A stretch of 64,000 nt of DNA from Candidatus Krumholzibacteriia bacterium (GCA_035268685.1 DATFKK010000006.1:1-64000), one strand, 5' to 3'; positions 1 to 8,946 are shown, counted from the stretch's first letter. Numbers and translations: made by a program. Notes: a model not told the origin generated them from the letters alone.

Positions 1-30
1 CATGGTGGTGGACGACGGGTGGCGAGGCAC

Positions 31-55
31 GCCCCGGCCGTGGTCCGGCCGGGGC
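31..55 (-). terminator. GC hairpin downstream of the cytochrome gene
   Basis: A perfect 9-bp stem (GCCCCGGCC at 31-39 pairing with GGCCGGGGC at 47-55) with a 7-nt loop lies about 35 bases after the stop of the minus-strand cytochrome gene. No T-run follows, so it may be a terminator or only a 3' stabilising hairpin. Positions 1-88 hold nothing else that I can support. Confidence 0.5.
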
Positions 56-88
56 AGATGTCACTGTAGACGGTCGACGAGCGCCGGG

Positions 89-1426
89 CTACTGCACTGC
101 GAGTTCGAGCGTCTGCCGCCCCATCTCCTCGCGCTCGTACGAGTCGGGCGGCACCTCCAGGAACTTCGCCACGCTCGACACCAGGCGCTGGTAGAACACC
201 TCGGCGCGGATCGTCAGCGGACCCGCGGGGATGTCGTCCGGCAGGGTCCACGTGAAGCTCTCGGGCACGGCCTCGAGCGGAGGCAAGCGGTAGTCGGGGC
301 CGAGGCTGGCCGTGTGCCACTGGGCGATGGTCATGCGTCCCTCGGGATCGAGGTAGGGCATGCGGTAGATGCGGTTGCCCTCGGGAACGTCGCCGTCGCG
401 CAGCAGCCCCTCGAAGTCCTCCAGGTCCTGGATGTCGCCGATGTCCTGGTAGGCCAGTTCCGTGCTCGAGGCGATGGTCCAGTCCTCGCCCTCGAATCCC
501 TTCCGGTCGACCGGGAGGTGGTGCACGGTACCCTCGCTGTCGACGGCCTCCACGTGCAGGTGCACGACGCGTTCCTCGACCGAGCCCGAGGGGATCATGT
601 GTCCGGCCTTCGCGTTCATGACCATGGCGTCGATCACGATCCGGTCGCCGGCCTCGATCTCCTCGGTATCGCAGTAGAGTAGCACGTCGACGGCGCCGGC
701 CAGCTTGCTGTCGGTGTGTGCGCCGTGGAAGAGGTGCTGGCGTGCGTCGGGATACACCTCGCCACCGCTGGCGAGTTCGGTCTTCGCCGGCGGCATGTGG
801 CAGTCCTGGCAGAGCACGCCGCGCTCGGCCCACGGGCTGTCGCGCCACTCGAAGTGAGTGGCCTTGACCCACACGCCGTAGGGGTCCTTCTCGTTGTGGC
901 AGGTACCGCAGAAGTCCGCGGTGCCGAGGAACTCGTTGACCTCGATGTCGTGGTAGAAGCTCTCGCCCGCGCCGCGCGTTCCCTGCTTCGCGTCGCCCGG
1001 CTTCACCACGAAGTTGCCGTTGAAGGGTTCGTCGCCGTCGAAACCGACGATCGAGTGGCAGAGGTCGCAGCTCGTGCCCTCGTTGGCCCGTGTTCCGGCC
1101 GAGGGACGCTCGGGTGGGATGTCGCCGGCCAGAAAGGCCAGCGGCGCGTGGCAGTTGTTGCAGCCGGCTTCGATGCCGGCCACCTTCTCGAGCTCCTGGC
1201 TGTGTGGGTAGGCCAGCGCGAAGTACTCGATCTCGTCCCAGTGGTGGGTGAAGCACTGGCTCATGAGCGCCTGTTCGTGCTGTACCGTGAAGCGCACGTG
1301 GCACTCGGCGCACACGTCGGGCGTCTCGAAGGCGTCGTAGGGGACCGCGCCCTCGGCCGCGGGGGTCTGGGCGGCGGCGGGGGTCGAGAGCAGGGCCAGG
1401 ACGATCAGGGGGATGGCAACGCGCAT
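89..1426 (-). CDS. Secreted five-heme cytochrome c
   Basis: A 445-residue exported protein that should carry c-type hemes in the periplasm or on the cell surface and move electrons between redox partners. The N-terminus is a signal peptide (hydrophobic core, AAA-Q cleavage region near residue 20). Five CxxCH heme motifs are visible: CAECH (39), CNNCH (89), CDLCH (120), CGTCH (173) and CQDCH (206). All lie in the first half, as in cytochrome c-554-like multiheme families. The second half (about 240-445) has no heme motif and looks like a beta-rich Ig-type domain. I chose ATG at 1426 because GAGGAG sits 8-9 bases upstream and the signal peptide starts there; a longer frame to 1501 lacks a ribosome site. 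The partner oxidoreductase is not in the window, so the electron donor or acceptor is unknown. Confidence 0.85.
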   Translation of the reverse strand: MRVAIPLIVLALLSTPAAAQTPAAEGAVPYDAFETPDVCAECHVRFTVQHEQALMSQCFTHHWDEIEYFALAYPHSQELEKVAGIEAGCNNCHAPLAFLAGDIPPERPSAGTRANEGTSCDLCHSIVGFDGDEPFNGNFVVKPGDAKQGTRGAGESFYHDIEVNEFLGTADFCGTCHNEKDPYGVWVKATHFEWRDSPWAERGVLCQDCHMPPAKTELASGGEVYPDARQHLFHGAHTDSKLAGAVDVLLYCDTEEIEAGDRIVIDAMVMNAKAGHMIPSGSVEERVVHLHVEAVDSEGTVHHLPVDRKGFEGEDWTIASSTELAYQDIGDIQDLEDFEGLLRDGDVPEGNRIYRMPYLDPEGRMTIAQWHTASLGPDYRLPPLEAVPESFTWTLPDDIPAGPLTIRAEVFYQRLVSSVAKFLEVPPDSYEREEMGRQTLELAVQ

Positions 1427-1720
1427 CACGGACGCTCCTCGGGCCAGGGGACGACCCCACAGCCGGTCGTCCGCGGCGGGGCCGCGACGTTCCTGTCCCA
1501 CTCGTCGCGATGGACGGAGCGGAGCACGACGGCGCCGGGCGTGCGCGAGGTCCCGGACCGGAGGAACGCCGTACGTTCTCCACCTTGACCGTGAGACGGT
1601 GCCCTGGCCAATGTGGAGTTGTGAGCCCGGGCACGACCGGATCGCGGCCTGGATGCCGGAACCGTCGATCCCCGTGCAGTCCCCCGCGGCCCGTGGTCAG
1701 AGGCCTGATTCCTCTGTACC

Positions 1721-2713
1721 ATGGACCGGAACCGCTTCCCCCTCCCGGTCGCCATGAGCCTCGAAGCCCTGCTCGTCCAGCCCCGCGGATTCTGCGCCGG
1801 CGTGGACCGCGCCATCGACATCGTCGACCTGTGCCTGCAACGCTTCGGCGCTCCGGTCTACGTGCGCAAGGAGATCGTGCACAACAAGGCCGTCGTGCAG
1901 CGATTCCGTGAACGCGGCGTGGTCTTCGTCGAAGAGCTCGATCAGGTGCCCGACCACGGTCTGTGCGTGTTCAGCGCCCACGGTGTCTCGCCGGCGGTGT
2001 TCGAGGACGCCCGGGCGCGCGGGCTCGAGGTGATCGACGCCACCTGTCCGCTCGTGACGAAGGTGCACAACGAAGTGCGCCGGAACGTGAAGCAGGAGGG
2101 CTCGACCGTGGTGTTGATCGGTCACGACGGCCACGAAGAGGTCGAGGGCACCATGGGGCAGGCACCCGACCACGTGGTGCTCGTCGAGAGCGTCGACGAC
2201 GTGGCCGCGCTCGAGTTCGATCGCGAGACACCGCTGTCGTACGTCACCCAGACCACCTTGTCCGTCGACGAGACGAAGGGCATCATCGACGCGCTCCGCG
2301 CGCGGTTCCCGTGGATCGAGGGGCCGGCGAAGGACGACATCTGCTACGCGACCCAGAACCGTCAGGACGCGGTGAAGCACCTGGTCGACGTCGAGGGCAT
2401 CGATCTGCTGCTGGTGATCGGTAGCACGAACAGTTCGAACAGCAAGCGTCTGGTCGAAGTGGCGCGCGACCGCGGTGTCGACGGGTATCTGGTCGACGGT
2501 CCCGACGATCTGGACCCGTCGTGGGTCGAGGGGAAGAGCCGGATCGGCGTGACCGCGGGTGCGAGTGCGCCCGAGGACCTCGTGCAGGGAGTCGCCGGAC
2601 GTCTGCACGACCTCGGTGCGACGGTGCGCGACGCAGTGGTCACCGAGGAGAACGTCACCTTCGCCCTGCCGCCGCAGCTGCGGCGGCCGACGCGGTCGGG
2701 CGCTTCGGACTGA
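1721..2713 (+). CDS. ispH: 4-hydroxy-3-methylbut-2-enyl diphosphate reductase
   Basis: This is the last enzyme of the MEP isoprenoid pathway. It uses a [4Fe-4S] cluster to convert HMBPP to IPP and DMAPP in the cytoplasm. The family signatures are all present: PRGFCAGVDRA, VHNKAVV, FSAHGVSP, DATCPLVTKVH, GHDGHEEVEGT, YVTQTTLS and GSTNSSNS. The three cluster cysteines are C25, C109 and C208, counted from the ATG at 1721. Its length (330) is normal to slightly long. The ATG at 1754 (residue 12) fits the usual start of the family equally well and no clear ribosome site decides between them. The next gene, IPP isomerase, starts 17 bases downstream, so the two probably form an operon that makes and balances IPP and DMAPP. 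The 294-bp gap on the left (1427-1720), shared with the divergent cytochrome gene, shows no convincing promoter. Confidence 0.97.
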   Translation: MDRNRFPLPVAMSLEALLVQPRGFCAGVDRAIDIVDLCLQRFGAPVYVRKEIVHNKAVVQRFRERGVVFVEELDQVPDHGLCVFSAHGVSPAVFEDARARGLEVIDATCPLVTKVHNEVRRNVKQEGSTVVLIGHDGHEEVEGTMGQAPDHVVLVESVDDVAALEFDRETPLSYVTQTTLSVDETKGIIDALRARFPWIEGPAKDDICYATQNRQDAVKHLVDVEGIDLLLVIGSTNSSNSKRLVEVARDRGVDGYLVDGPDDLDPSWVEGKSRIGVTAGASAPEDLVQGVAGRLHDLGATVRDAVVTEENVTFALPPQLRRPTRSGASD

Positions 2714-2730
2714 ACGAGCAAAGGAGTTCC

Positions 2731-3813
2731 GTGGCGGACGAGGGCGTCATCGGCGCGCGCAAGCGCGATCATCTGGAGATCTGTCTCGACGGCGACCGTG
2801 CGGCGTCCGGGCGCGGCAACGGTCTCGACCGCTACGCGCTGGTCCACGACGCCCTGCCCGAAGTCGATTTCGACGCCATCGACCTGTCGACCGAGTTCCT
2901 GGGCCACGCCCTGTCGGCTCCGCTGATCATCTCGTCGATGACCGGGGGGACCGACCGGGCCACGTCGGTCAACCGCACGCTCGCCCGTGCCGCCCAGCAC
3001 GCCGGCATCGCCATGGGGGTGGGCAGTCAGCGGGCAGCCCTCGAGGACGACGTCGTCGCGCAGACCTACCGGATCCGCGATGCGGCGCCGGACGTGCTGC
3101 TGTTCGGCAATCTCGGCGCGGTGCAGTTGAACCGGGGCTACGGACTCGACGAGTGTCTGGCGGCCGTCGAGATGATCGAGGCCGATGGTCTGTTCCTGCA
3201 CCTGAACTCGCTGCAGGAGGCGTGTCAGGAGGAGGGGGACCGGGACTTCTCGGGATTGCGCGACCGCATCGCTTCGCTGTGCCGGCACGCGCCCTTTCCC
3301 GTGTTGTTGAAGACCGTGGGCAACGGGATCTCGCCACGGACCGCGCGCAAGCTGGTCGGCCTGCCCCTGGCCGGGCTCGAGGTGAGCGGGGCCGGGGGCA
3401 CCAGCTGGTCGAAGATCGAGGCCCTGCGCGGTGGTGACGACGGAACGTTGGCTCCCTTTGCGAGCTGGGGTGAGTCGACGGCGGAATCGATCGGGGCGGT
3501 GCGTTCGGTGCTCCCCACGATCCCGCTCATCGCCAGCGGAGGTATCGGTGACGGTGTCGACGTGGCCCGGGCGTTGGCCCTGGGGGCCGACGTGGCCGGG
3601 ATCGCGCGTCCCATGCTCCAGGCCGCGCACCGGGGCGAGGATACCCCGGCCCGCACGATCGAGAGGATCGCCCACCAGCTCCGGATCAGCTGTTTCTACT
3701 GTGGCCGGGCGTCGGTGCGGGCGCTCGACGCGGACGATCTGCGGGGCCCTTACGACGGGCCCCGTGGAACGCCGGGCCGGACCTCCGGGAACTCCCCGGA
3801 CCCTTCCGCGTAG
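2731..3813 (+). CDS. fni: Type 2 isopentenyl-diphosphate isomerase (FMN-dependent)
   Basis: This enzyme interconverts IPP and DMAPP using reduced FMN and is unrelated to the type 1 isomerase. A TIM-barrel pattern of the FMN-dependent family runs through the protein: SSMTGGT near residue 70, GVGSQRAAL, the H-L-N-S/Q stretch LFLHLNSLQEAC, LLKTVGNGIS, the VSGAGGTSW loop and the phosphate-binding SGGIGDG segment. The GTG at 2731 is chosen because AAGGAG lies 4 bases before it; the reading frame stays open upstream into ispH, but that part is shadow. The protein is 360 residues, with a Pro/Gly-rich tail of about 25 residues beyond the normal end. The DNA for this tail contains two hairpins (3742-3764 and 3784-3800) that may help end transcription of the ispH-fni unit. 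Confidence 0.93.
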   Translation: MADEGVIGARKRDHLEICLDGDRAASGRGNGLDRYALVHDALPEVDFDAIDLSTEFLGHALSAPLIISSMTGGTDRATSVNRTLARAAQHAGIAMGVGSQRAALEDDVVAQTYRIRDAAPDVLLFGNLGAVQLNRGYGLDECLAAVEMIEADGLFLHLNSLQEACQEEGDRDFSGLRDRIASLCRHAPFPVLLKTVGNGISPRTARKLVGLPLAGLEVSGAGGTSWSKIEALRGGDDGTLAPFASWGESTAESIGAVRSVLPTIPLIASGGIGDGVDVARALALGADVAGIARPMLQAAHRGEDTPARTIERIAHQLRISCFYCGRASVRALDADDLRGPYDGPRGTPGRTSGNSPDPSA

Positions 3814-3846
3814 GTCCGGGGTCTGGCAGTCTCGGACTTCGACTGC

Positions 3847-3874
3847 TAGACACGGGAACTCCGTTTCCTATACT
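3847..3874 (+). promoter_or_regulatory. Sigma-70-type promoter of the Gld-like ABC operon
   Basis: TAGACA (3847-3852) and TATACT (3869-3874) are separated by 16 bp. Each hexamer matches the bacterial consensus at five of six positions. The site lies about 105 bases before the ATG of the ABC ATPase gene and after the fni stop, which fits the start of a new transcription unit. This is a reading of the sequence only. Confidence 0.6.
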
Positions 3875-3978
3875 GGGAAGGTTCCCCCAGCCGGAGCCGC
3901 CCTGTCCGCGGCGGATCCGAATCGGCTGAATCCGTTGTGAATGTTGCTGTTTCACCGTTGCAGGAGGCCTCTGCCACG

Positions 3979-4971
3979 ATGATCCGCGTCGAAAATCTCT
4001 CGAAGGACTACGGTCCGGTGCGCGCGCTGGATGCGGTGTCCTTCGAGGTTGGACGCCAGCAGATCCTGGGCTTCCTCGGCCCGAACGGCGCCGGCAAGAG
4101 CACCGCGATGAAGATCATCACGACCTACCTCGCCCCGACGGCGGGGAAGGTGCTCGTCGACGGCATCGACGTGACCGAGGACCCCATCGCCGTGCGCCGC
4201 CGCATCGGCTATCTGCCGGAGACCAACCCGCTGTACATGGACATGCGCGCCGACGATTACCTGCGCTTCTGCGGTCAGGCCCGCGGGCTGCGCGGGGAGG
4301 ACCTGCGGCGGCGCTTCGACTTCGTGGTCGAGGCCGCCGGCATCGGCCACGTGTTGAAGAAGCAGATCAACCAGCTCTCGAAGGGCTTCAGGCAGCGCAC
4401 GGGGCTCGCCCAGGCGCTGATCCACGACCCGCCGGTCCTGATCCTCGACGAGCCCACCAGTGGTCTCGATCCGCTGCAGATCATCGAGATCCGACGGCTG
4501 ATCCAGGAACTGGCGCGCGAGAAGACGATCATCTTCTCGACGCACATCCTCAGCGAGATCAGCTCGACCACCGACGACGTGATCATCATCAACAACGGCA
4601 GGGCGATCGCGAAGGGTCGGATCCGCGACCTGCAGCGTGACGCCCACCGCGAGCTGCCCGTCCGGGCCTCGTTGGTGGCCCCGCGCGATGCCGTCGAAGA
4701 CGAGCTGCAGCAGATCGCCGGCGTGGAGCACGTGAGCGTGCTCGGCGAGCGCGAGGGCCACGTGAGCGTGGAGTTCCGCGTCGAGGGCGACATCGTGGCC
4801 GCGCAGCGCATGGTCGGCGAACGTGCCCGCGAGCACGGCTGGACGGTGCTCGAACTGGGGACCTCGGAGGTCACGCTCGAGGAAGTGTTCATCTCACTGG
4901 TGCAGCGTTCGAAGAGCCACGACGGACGGCCTGCAGCCGAAGCGGTGCGTGCGGGGGTGAGCCATGGGTAA
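3979..4971 (+). CDS. ABC transporter ATP-binding protein, GldA/CcmA-like
   Basis: The cytoplasmic ATPase of an ABC-2-type membrane complex. Walker A is GPNGAGKS (34-41), followed by the signature LSKGFRQ, Walker B LILDEPTSGLDP and the switch histidine in FSTHIL. A C-terminal regulatory domain of about 90 residues follows. The ATG at 3979 has AGGAGG 11 bases upstream; an earlier ATG at 3937 lacks a ribosome site. The next gene overlaps by 8 bases, and a permease, a GldG-like protein and a DUF4340 protein follow. This gene order is known from Gld-type ABC systems of gliding Bacteroidetes and from similar clusters in many non-gliding bacteria, where the substrate is unknown. The function is therefore named by family only. 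Confidence 0.9.
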   Translation: MIRVENLSKDYGPVRALDAVSFEVGRQQILGFLGPNGAGKSTAMKIITTYLAPTAGKVLVDGIDVTEDPIAVRRRIGYLPETNPLYMDMRADDYLRFCGQARGLRGEDLRRRFDFVVEAAGIGHVLKKQINQLSKGFRQRTGLAQALIHDPPVLILDEPTSGLDPLQIIEIRRLIQELAREKTIIFSTHILSEISSTTDDVIIINNGRAIAKGRIRDLQRDAHRELPVRASLVAPRDAVEDELQQIAGVEHVSVLGEREGHVSVEFRVEGDIVAAQRMVGERAREHGWTVLELGTSEVTLEEVFISLVQRSKSHDGRPAAEAVRAGVSHG

Positions 4972-5689
4972 CGTCGGTATCATCTTCCGCCGCGAGTTCC
5001 GCGCCTACTTCGACAGCAGCATTGCCTACATCTTCATGATCGTGTTCCTGCTGCTCATGGGCGGGATCTACATGAGTTCGTTCTTCCTGGCCGGCGCTGC
5101 GGACATGCGCGGCTTCTTCGGGAACCTGCCGTTGTTCAATCTCTTCTTCCTGCCCGCCGTGACCATGCGCCTGTGGGCCGAAGACAAACGCATCGGCACC
5201 ATGGAACTGTTGATGACGCTGCCGATGAAGGCGCAGGAGATCGTCGTGGGCAAGTACCTGGCCGCGCTCGCCTTCTACGCGATCGCGCTCGCCGGTACAC
5301 TGACGATCCCGGTCATGATCAGTGCGGTCGGCAACCCCGACGTGGGGGCCATGGTCAGTGGTTACCTCGGTAGCCTGTTGCTCGGCGCATTCTACCTGGC
5401 GGTGGGGATCTTCGTGAGTGGGCTGTTCAAGGACCAGATCGCCGCCTTCGTCGTGGCGCTCATGTTCTGCCTGTTCTTCTACTTCGCCGGCACGCCGCTC
5501 GTGGTGGCCACCACCGACGGCTGGATCAGCGGGCTGGGCACCTTCCTCGAGAACTACGTCGGCATTTCCGGGCACTTCGACGACATCCAGCGGGGCGTCG
5601 TCGACGTGCGCAACGTGCTCTACTTCGTCTCGATGACGGCGTTGTTCCTGGTGTTGAACACGCTGTCGCTCGAAGGGAGGAAGTACTGA
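4964..5689 (+). CDS. ABC-2 type permease, GldF-like
   Basis: A 241-residue inner-membrane permease. About six hydrophobic segments are visible: IAYIFMIVFLLLMGGIYM near residue 25, the 48-60 region, 100-120, 130-155, 160-180 and 220-235. The N-terminal 'FRREFRAYFDSSIAYIF' is typical of the GldF/ABC-2 family, as is the loop 'MRLWAEDKRIGTMELL'. It overlaps the ATPase gene by 8 bases and the next gene by 1 base, so the products are surely co-translated and should form one complex. Confidence 0.88.
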   Translation: MGNVGIIFRREFRAYFDSSIAYIFMIVFLLLMGGIYMSSFFLAGAADMRGFFGNLPLFNLFFLPAVTMRLWAEDKRIGTMELLMTLPMKAQEIVVGKYLAALAFYAIALAGTLTIPVMISAVGNPDVGAMVSGYLGSLLLGAFYLAVGIFVSGLFKDQIAAFVVALMFCLFFYFAGTPLVVATTDGWISGLGTFLENYVGISGHFDDIQRGVVDVRNVLYFVSMTALFLVLNTLSLEGRKY

Positions 5690-7428
5690 TGGCCAGCCAG
5701 AAGACCAGCTTCAACCTGCGGTTCGCGGTGACGGCGGTCGTGGTCGTCGGGATCGTCGTCTTCCTCAACGCCCTCGCGGGGACGGTCGACACCGCTCGCT
5801 TCGACCTCACCGACGACCAGATCTACACGGTGAGTCCGGCCGCGAAGCGCGTGCTGAGCGAGCTCGAGGTCCCGGTGCAGGTCAAGCTCTACATGACCGA
5901 CAAGGACGAGATGCCGACCGGGCTGCAGACCCTCGAGCGGGATCTGGTCGACAAGCTCCGCGAGTTCTCCGTGATCAGCGACGGAAACGTCGAGTACTCG
6001 GTCGTCGACCCGTCCGAGAGCGAGGAGCTGAAGGAGAAGATCGCCAACAAGGGGATCCGGCCCTTCCAGGTCCAGACGGTCGAGCGTGACGCAATGGGCA
6101 TCAAGCTCGTGTACTCGGCCATGGAGATCGGTTACCTGGACAAGGATCCCGAGATCCTGCCGCAGATCCTGCCACAGTCGCTGGAGACCTTCGAGTACGA
6201 CGTCTGTTCGGCGATCAGCCGGCTCACACGGGACATGGATCCGGTGGTGGCGGTCTACGCCAGCCGGCAGCAGATCGACCCCCAGATGATGCAGATGTAT
6301 CTACAGATGGGGCAGCAGCCGCCGGAGCCGCCCGAGGTCTACGGCAACGTCATGGAGCTGCTCCGTGGTCAGGCCTACGACGTGCGTCGCACGCAGATCA
6401 CCGAGGACTCGCCGATACCCGAGGAGGCGAGCACGCTCGTCCTGCTGGCTCCGCGTAACCTGAACGAGCGGCAACTCTACGAGATCAACCGCTTCGCCCA
6501 GATGGGCGGCAACGTGATCGTGGCCGTGCAGAACTACGAGTTCCAGTACGCGCCCTCGCGGCAGGGAGGCTTCACCTTCACGCCGCAGCCGGTGAACCCG
6601 GGCACCGATCCGCTGCTCGACGGCTGGGGCGTGACCGTGAGCGACGGCGTGCTCATGGACTCCAACATGGAGGTCCTGGGCATTCCGAGCACGCGCAACG
6701 TCGGCGGATTCCGCATGCAGGTGAGCGAGCCGGTGCAGGCACCGATGCACATCAAGGTGACCCAGGACCAGTTCGTGGCCGACACCTCGATCACCAACGG
6801 CGTGGGTGACCTGCTCTACCTGTGGGGCAGCCGTCTGGAGATCGATCACGAGCGCCTGGCCGAAGCCGGCATCGAGCCGATCACCCTCTTCACGACCTCG
6901 AGCGACACGTGGGAGGTCGACTGGAGCGCCGGTCCGCTCACACAGTCCTCGTTGATCAGTGACCCCGACTCGGACCTTTCGCGCGAGCCATTGGCCGTGC
7001 TCATGCGTGGGGAGATCCCGAACGTCTACCCGACCGGCAACAAGCCCGAGTGGCCGGGTGGGGCCGCGTCCGACACCACGGACACGGGTCCGGAGCCGGT
7101 GGAGGAGTTCGTGCCGGTGGGGTCGAGCGTGGTCGTTCTCGGCGACGCCAAGATGTTCGAGGACTCGTTCCTTCAGATGGTCCCGGGCAACAGCATGCTG
7201 CTGCTCAACGCCGTCGATGCTCTGACGCTCGGCGACGACATCATCCAGATCCGCGCCCGTACCATGACCCAGCGCACGATCCAGCCGCTGAGCGACCAGG
7301 CCAAGCTGGGCTGGCGCTTCTTCGCGGTCGGCCTGGTGCCGCTCGTGGTCGCGGCCTACGGGATCTTCCGTTCCGTCCGCCGTCGGCGCGAGGAGGCCGC
7401 CTTCCTGGCGGCCCAGCGCGCGGCCTAG
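5689..7428 (+). CDS. GldG-like ABC auxiliary protein
   Basis: A 579-residue membrane-anchored protein of the 'ABC-type uncharacterized transport system' auxiliary family (GldG/IFT52-like domain). It has one N-terminal transmembrane helix (about residues 10-30) and a large periplasmic region with the expected 'LTDDQIYTVSPAAKRVLSELEVPVQVKLYMT' beginning. A second helix near the C-terminus (FFAVGLVPLVVAAYGIF) is followed by a basic tail (RRRREEAA). The start overlaps the permease stop by one base. In gliding bacteria the homologue is needed with GldA and GldF; here no gliding machinery is visible, so a role in envelope assembly is only a guess. Confidence 0.85.
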   Translation: MASQKTSFNLRFAVTAVVVVGIVVFLNALAGTVDTARFDLTDDQIYTVSPAAKRVLSELEVPVQVKLYMTDKDEMPTGLQTLERDLVDKLREFSVISDGNVEYSVVDPSESEELKEKIANKGIRPFQVQTVERDAMGIKLVYSAMEIGYLDKDPEILPQILPQSLETFEYDVCSAISRLTRDMDPVVAVYASRQQIDPQMMQMYLQMGQQPPEPPEVYGNVMELLRGQAYDVRRTQITEDSPIPEEASTLVLLAPRNLNERQLYEINRFAQMGGNVIVAVQNYEFQYAPSRQGGFTFTPQPVNPGTDPLLDGWGVTVSDGVLMDSNMEVLGIPSTRNVGGFRMQVSEPVQAPMHIKVTQDQFVADTSITNGVGDLLYLWGSRLEIDHERLAEAGIEPITLFTTSSDTWEVDWSAGPLTQSSLISDPDSDLSREPLAVLMRGEIPNVYPTGNKPEWPGGAASDTTDTGPEPVEEFVPVGSSVVVLGDAKMFEDSFLQMVPGNSMLLLNAVDALTLGDDIIQIRARTMTQRTIQPLSDQAKLGWRFFAVGLVPLVVAAYGIFRSVRRRREEAAFLAAQRAA

Positions 7429-7438
7429 GGGGTTCGCC

Positions 7439-8476
7439 ATGGGCAACAATCGCAACCTGATCGTGCTGGGTGTGGTGTTGGTCGTGCTGGTGGGCGCGTA
7501 TCTGCTGACGCAGGACCGGCGCCCCGAACTCGACGAGACCGGGGGCTTCGAGGAGCTGGTCGAGACCGAGCTCTCGACCGATGACGTCTACACGCTCGAG
7601 GTGTCGCTCGGCGGCGATCCCGAGCAGGGCTTCACCGTGGTGCAGCGCGACGACGAGTGGTTCGTGAGCAGCCACTACGACGCGCCGGCCAATCTCAACA
7701 AGATCCGCACCCTGCTGGGCAACCTGGAGACCGTGAGCGGTGAGCCGCGCAGCGACGACGCCGGCGTGCTCGACGCCTACGCCCTCGACGACTCCAGCGC
7801 CTACCACGTGCGGATCCTCGGCGAGGGCGGCGACCCGATGCTCGAGCTGTTGATCGGCGAGCGCAGCGGCCAGGGATGCTTCGTGCGCCGGCCGGGCAGC
7901 AACCGCGTGCTGCTGGCCGACCACAACTTCCTCAGCGACTTCGGTGTGTGGGGCGACGAGCGTCCCGCACCGAAGGCCAGCAGCTGGATCGACCTCGTGG
8001 CCTTCGAAGTCGAGCGGGACGAGGTGCGCACGATCGAGATCCGGGGCGACGAGCAGACCGTGGTCATGACGAAGGAGTTCGTCGAGACCGAGGCGGCACC
8101 GGCCGACACCATGAATGCCGCCGGACCCGAGGTGCAGGATCCCAACGCCTACGAATGGCGTGTGAAGGCGCCGTCGGACTTCGTGGCCTCGAAGACGCGG
8201 GCCGACGGCGTGCTCAACGCCATCACCAACGTCCGCGCCCGCGACGTCGTGGGCGATGCCCTGGAGGAGGACCTCGGGCTGGGCGACGACGCCCGCAGCG
8301 TCGTGGTCACCCTGGCCGACGGCACCTCGCACACCCTGTACTTCGGCGAGACGCTCGGGGACGACGACTCGCTGCTGTACTTCCGGGTCGAAGACGAGGC
8401 GCTCGTCTGGTCACTGCCCGAGTACGTGGCGAACAACGTCTTCAAGACCGAGGACGACCTGCGGGCCGAGTCCTGA
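7439..8476 (+). CDS. DUF4340 membrane-anchored protein
   Basis: A 345-residue protein with one N-terminal transmembrane helix (NLIVLGVVLVVLVGAYLL) and a repeated alpha/beta extracytoplasmic part of the DUF4340 family. Visible features are the 'GFTVVQRDDEWFVSSHYDAPANLNKIRTLLGNL' type repeat and a second copy of the same theme after about residue 190. It lies 10 bases after the GldG-like gene and is the usual fourth member of this cluster type. The function is not known; the position suggests a periplasmic partner of the ABC complex. Confidence 0.82.
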   Translation: MGNNRNLIVLGVVLVVLVGAYLLTQDRRPELDETGGFEELVETELSTDDVYTLEVSLGGDPEQGFTVVQRDDEWFVSSHYDAPANLNKIRTLLGNLETVSGEPRSDDAGVLDAYALDDSSAYHVRILGEGGDPMLELLIGERSGQGCFVRRPGSNRVLLADHNFLSDFGVWGDERPAPKASSWIDLVAFEVERDEVRTIEIRGDEQTVVMTKEFVETEAAPADTMNAAGPEVQDPNAYEWRVKAPSDFVASKTRADGVLNAITNVRARDVVGDALEEDLGLGDDARSVVVTLADGTSHTLYFGETLGDDDSLLYFRVEDEALVWSLPEYVANNVFKTEDDLRAES

Positions 8477-8567
8477 GCCTCGGCCACGATTCGTATCGGA
8501 GTCGCACGCCGGGGCCCGGATCGGGTCCCGGCGTCGCATTGGTGGTGGCGCGCCGGTGCCGGCGCGC

Positions 8568-8586
8568 TATAGTGTGCACATGCACG
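8568..8586 (+). promoter_or_regulatory. -10 box with overlapping palindromic operator (copy 1)
   Basis: TATAGT (8568-8573) is a good -10 box, directly followed by GTGCACATGCAC (8574-8585), a near-perfect palindrome that would cover the transcription start. The same arrangement, ATAGTGTGCAYATGCACGA, occurs in reverse at 11582-11599 before the NifX-like gene. No good -35 box is seen, which would fit an activator-dependent or extended-type promoter. The DUF134 gene starts 25 bases downstream, so its product is the natural candidate to bind here. Confidence 0.6.
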
Positions 8587-8610
8587 AAATCGACCCCCGA
8601 GGAGGCCGCC

Positions 8611-8946
8611 GTGCCGCGACCGCGTAAACGATGCCGGTGCCGACGTTTCGACGGCGACCGCGTCTTCAAGCCCCGCAGCGTGCCGATGAGCGCACTGGAG
8701 ACGGTGGAGCTCGAGCTGGCCGAACTCGAGGCCATGCGCTGGTGCGACGTCGAGGGCCTGCAGCAATCCGAGGCCGGGGAGCGGATGGGGATCTCGAGGG
8801 GGACCGTGCAACGTTATCTGCAGAGAGGACGGCAGAAACTCGTGGGCGCCCTGCTCGCCGGCCGGGCCGTGGTCGTGCACGACGGAGACGTCGACGAGGC
8901 CGTTCTCGACTCCACGGAGGCAGGCACCCGGAGCCGGCGCGGCTGA
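8611..8946 (+). CDS. DUF134 family helix-turn-helix regulator
   Basis: A 111-residue protein of the UPF0251/DUF134 family. The start 'PRPRKRCRCR', the 'FKPRSVPMSALETVELELAELEAMRW' core and the HTH region around 'SEAGERMGISRGTVQRYL' match the family well. Members are predicted DNA-binding proteins and are often found beside NifX/NifB-type metal-cluster-binding genes, one of which lies 2 kb away here. The GTG at 8611 is preceded by GGAGG (8601-8605). The gene opens a three-gene unit with an oxidoreductase and a DUF302 protein. It is likely autoregulated through the palindrome at 8574-8585; this is inference. Confidence 0.85.
   Translation: MPRPRKRCRCRRFDGDRVFKPRSVPMSALETVELELAELEAMRWCDVEGLQQSEAGERMGISRGTVQRYLQRGRQKLVGALLAGRAVVVHDGDVDEAVLDSTEAGTRSRRG

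Noticed and set aside
1585-1614. Promoter TTGACC ... CAATGT before ispH
   Set aside because: The -35 part is good but the -10 part at the right distance does not match.
2362-3675. Antisense frame over ispH-fni
   Set aside because: No family motif and no ribosome site; the plus-strand genes are certain.
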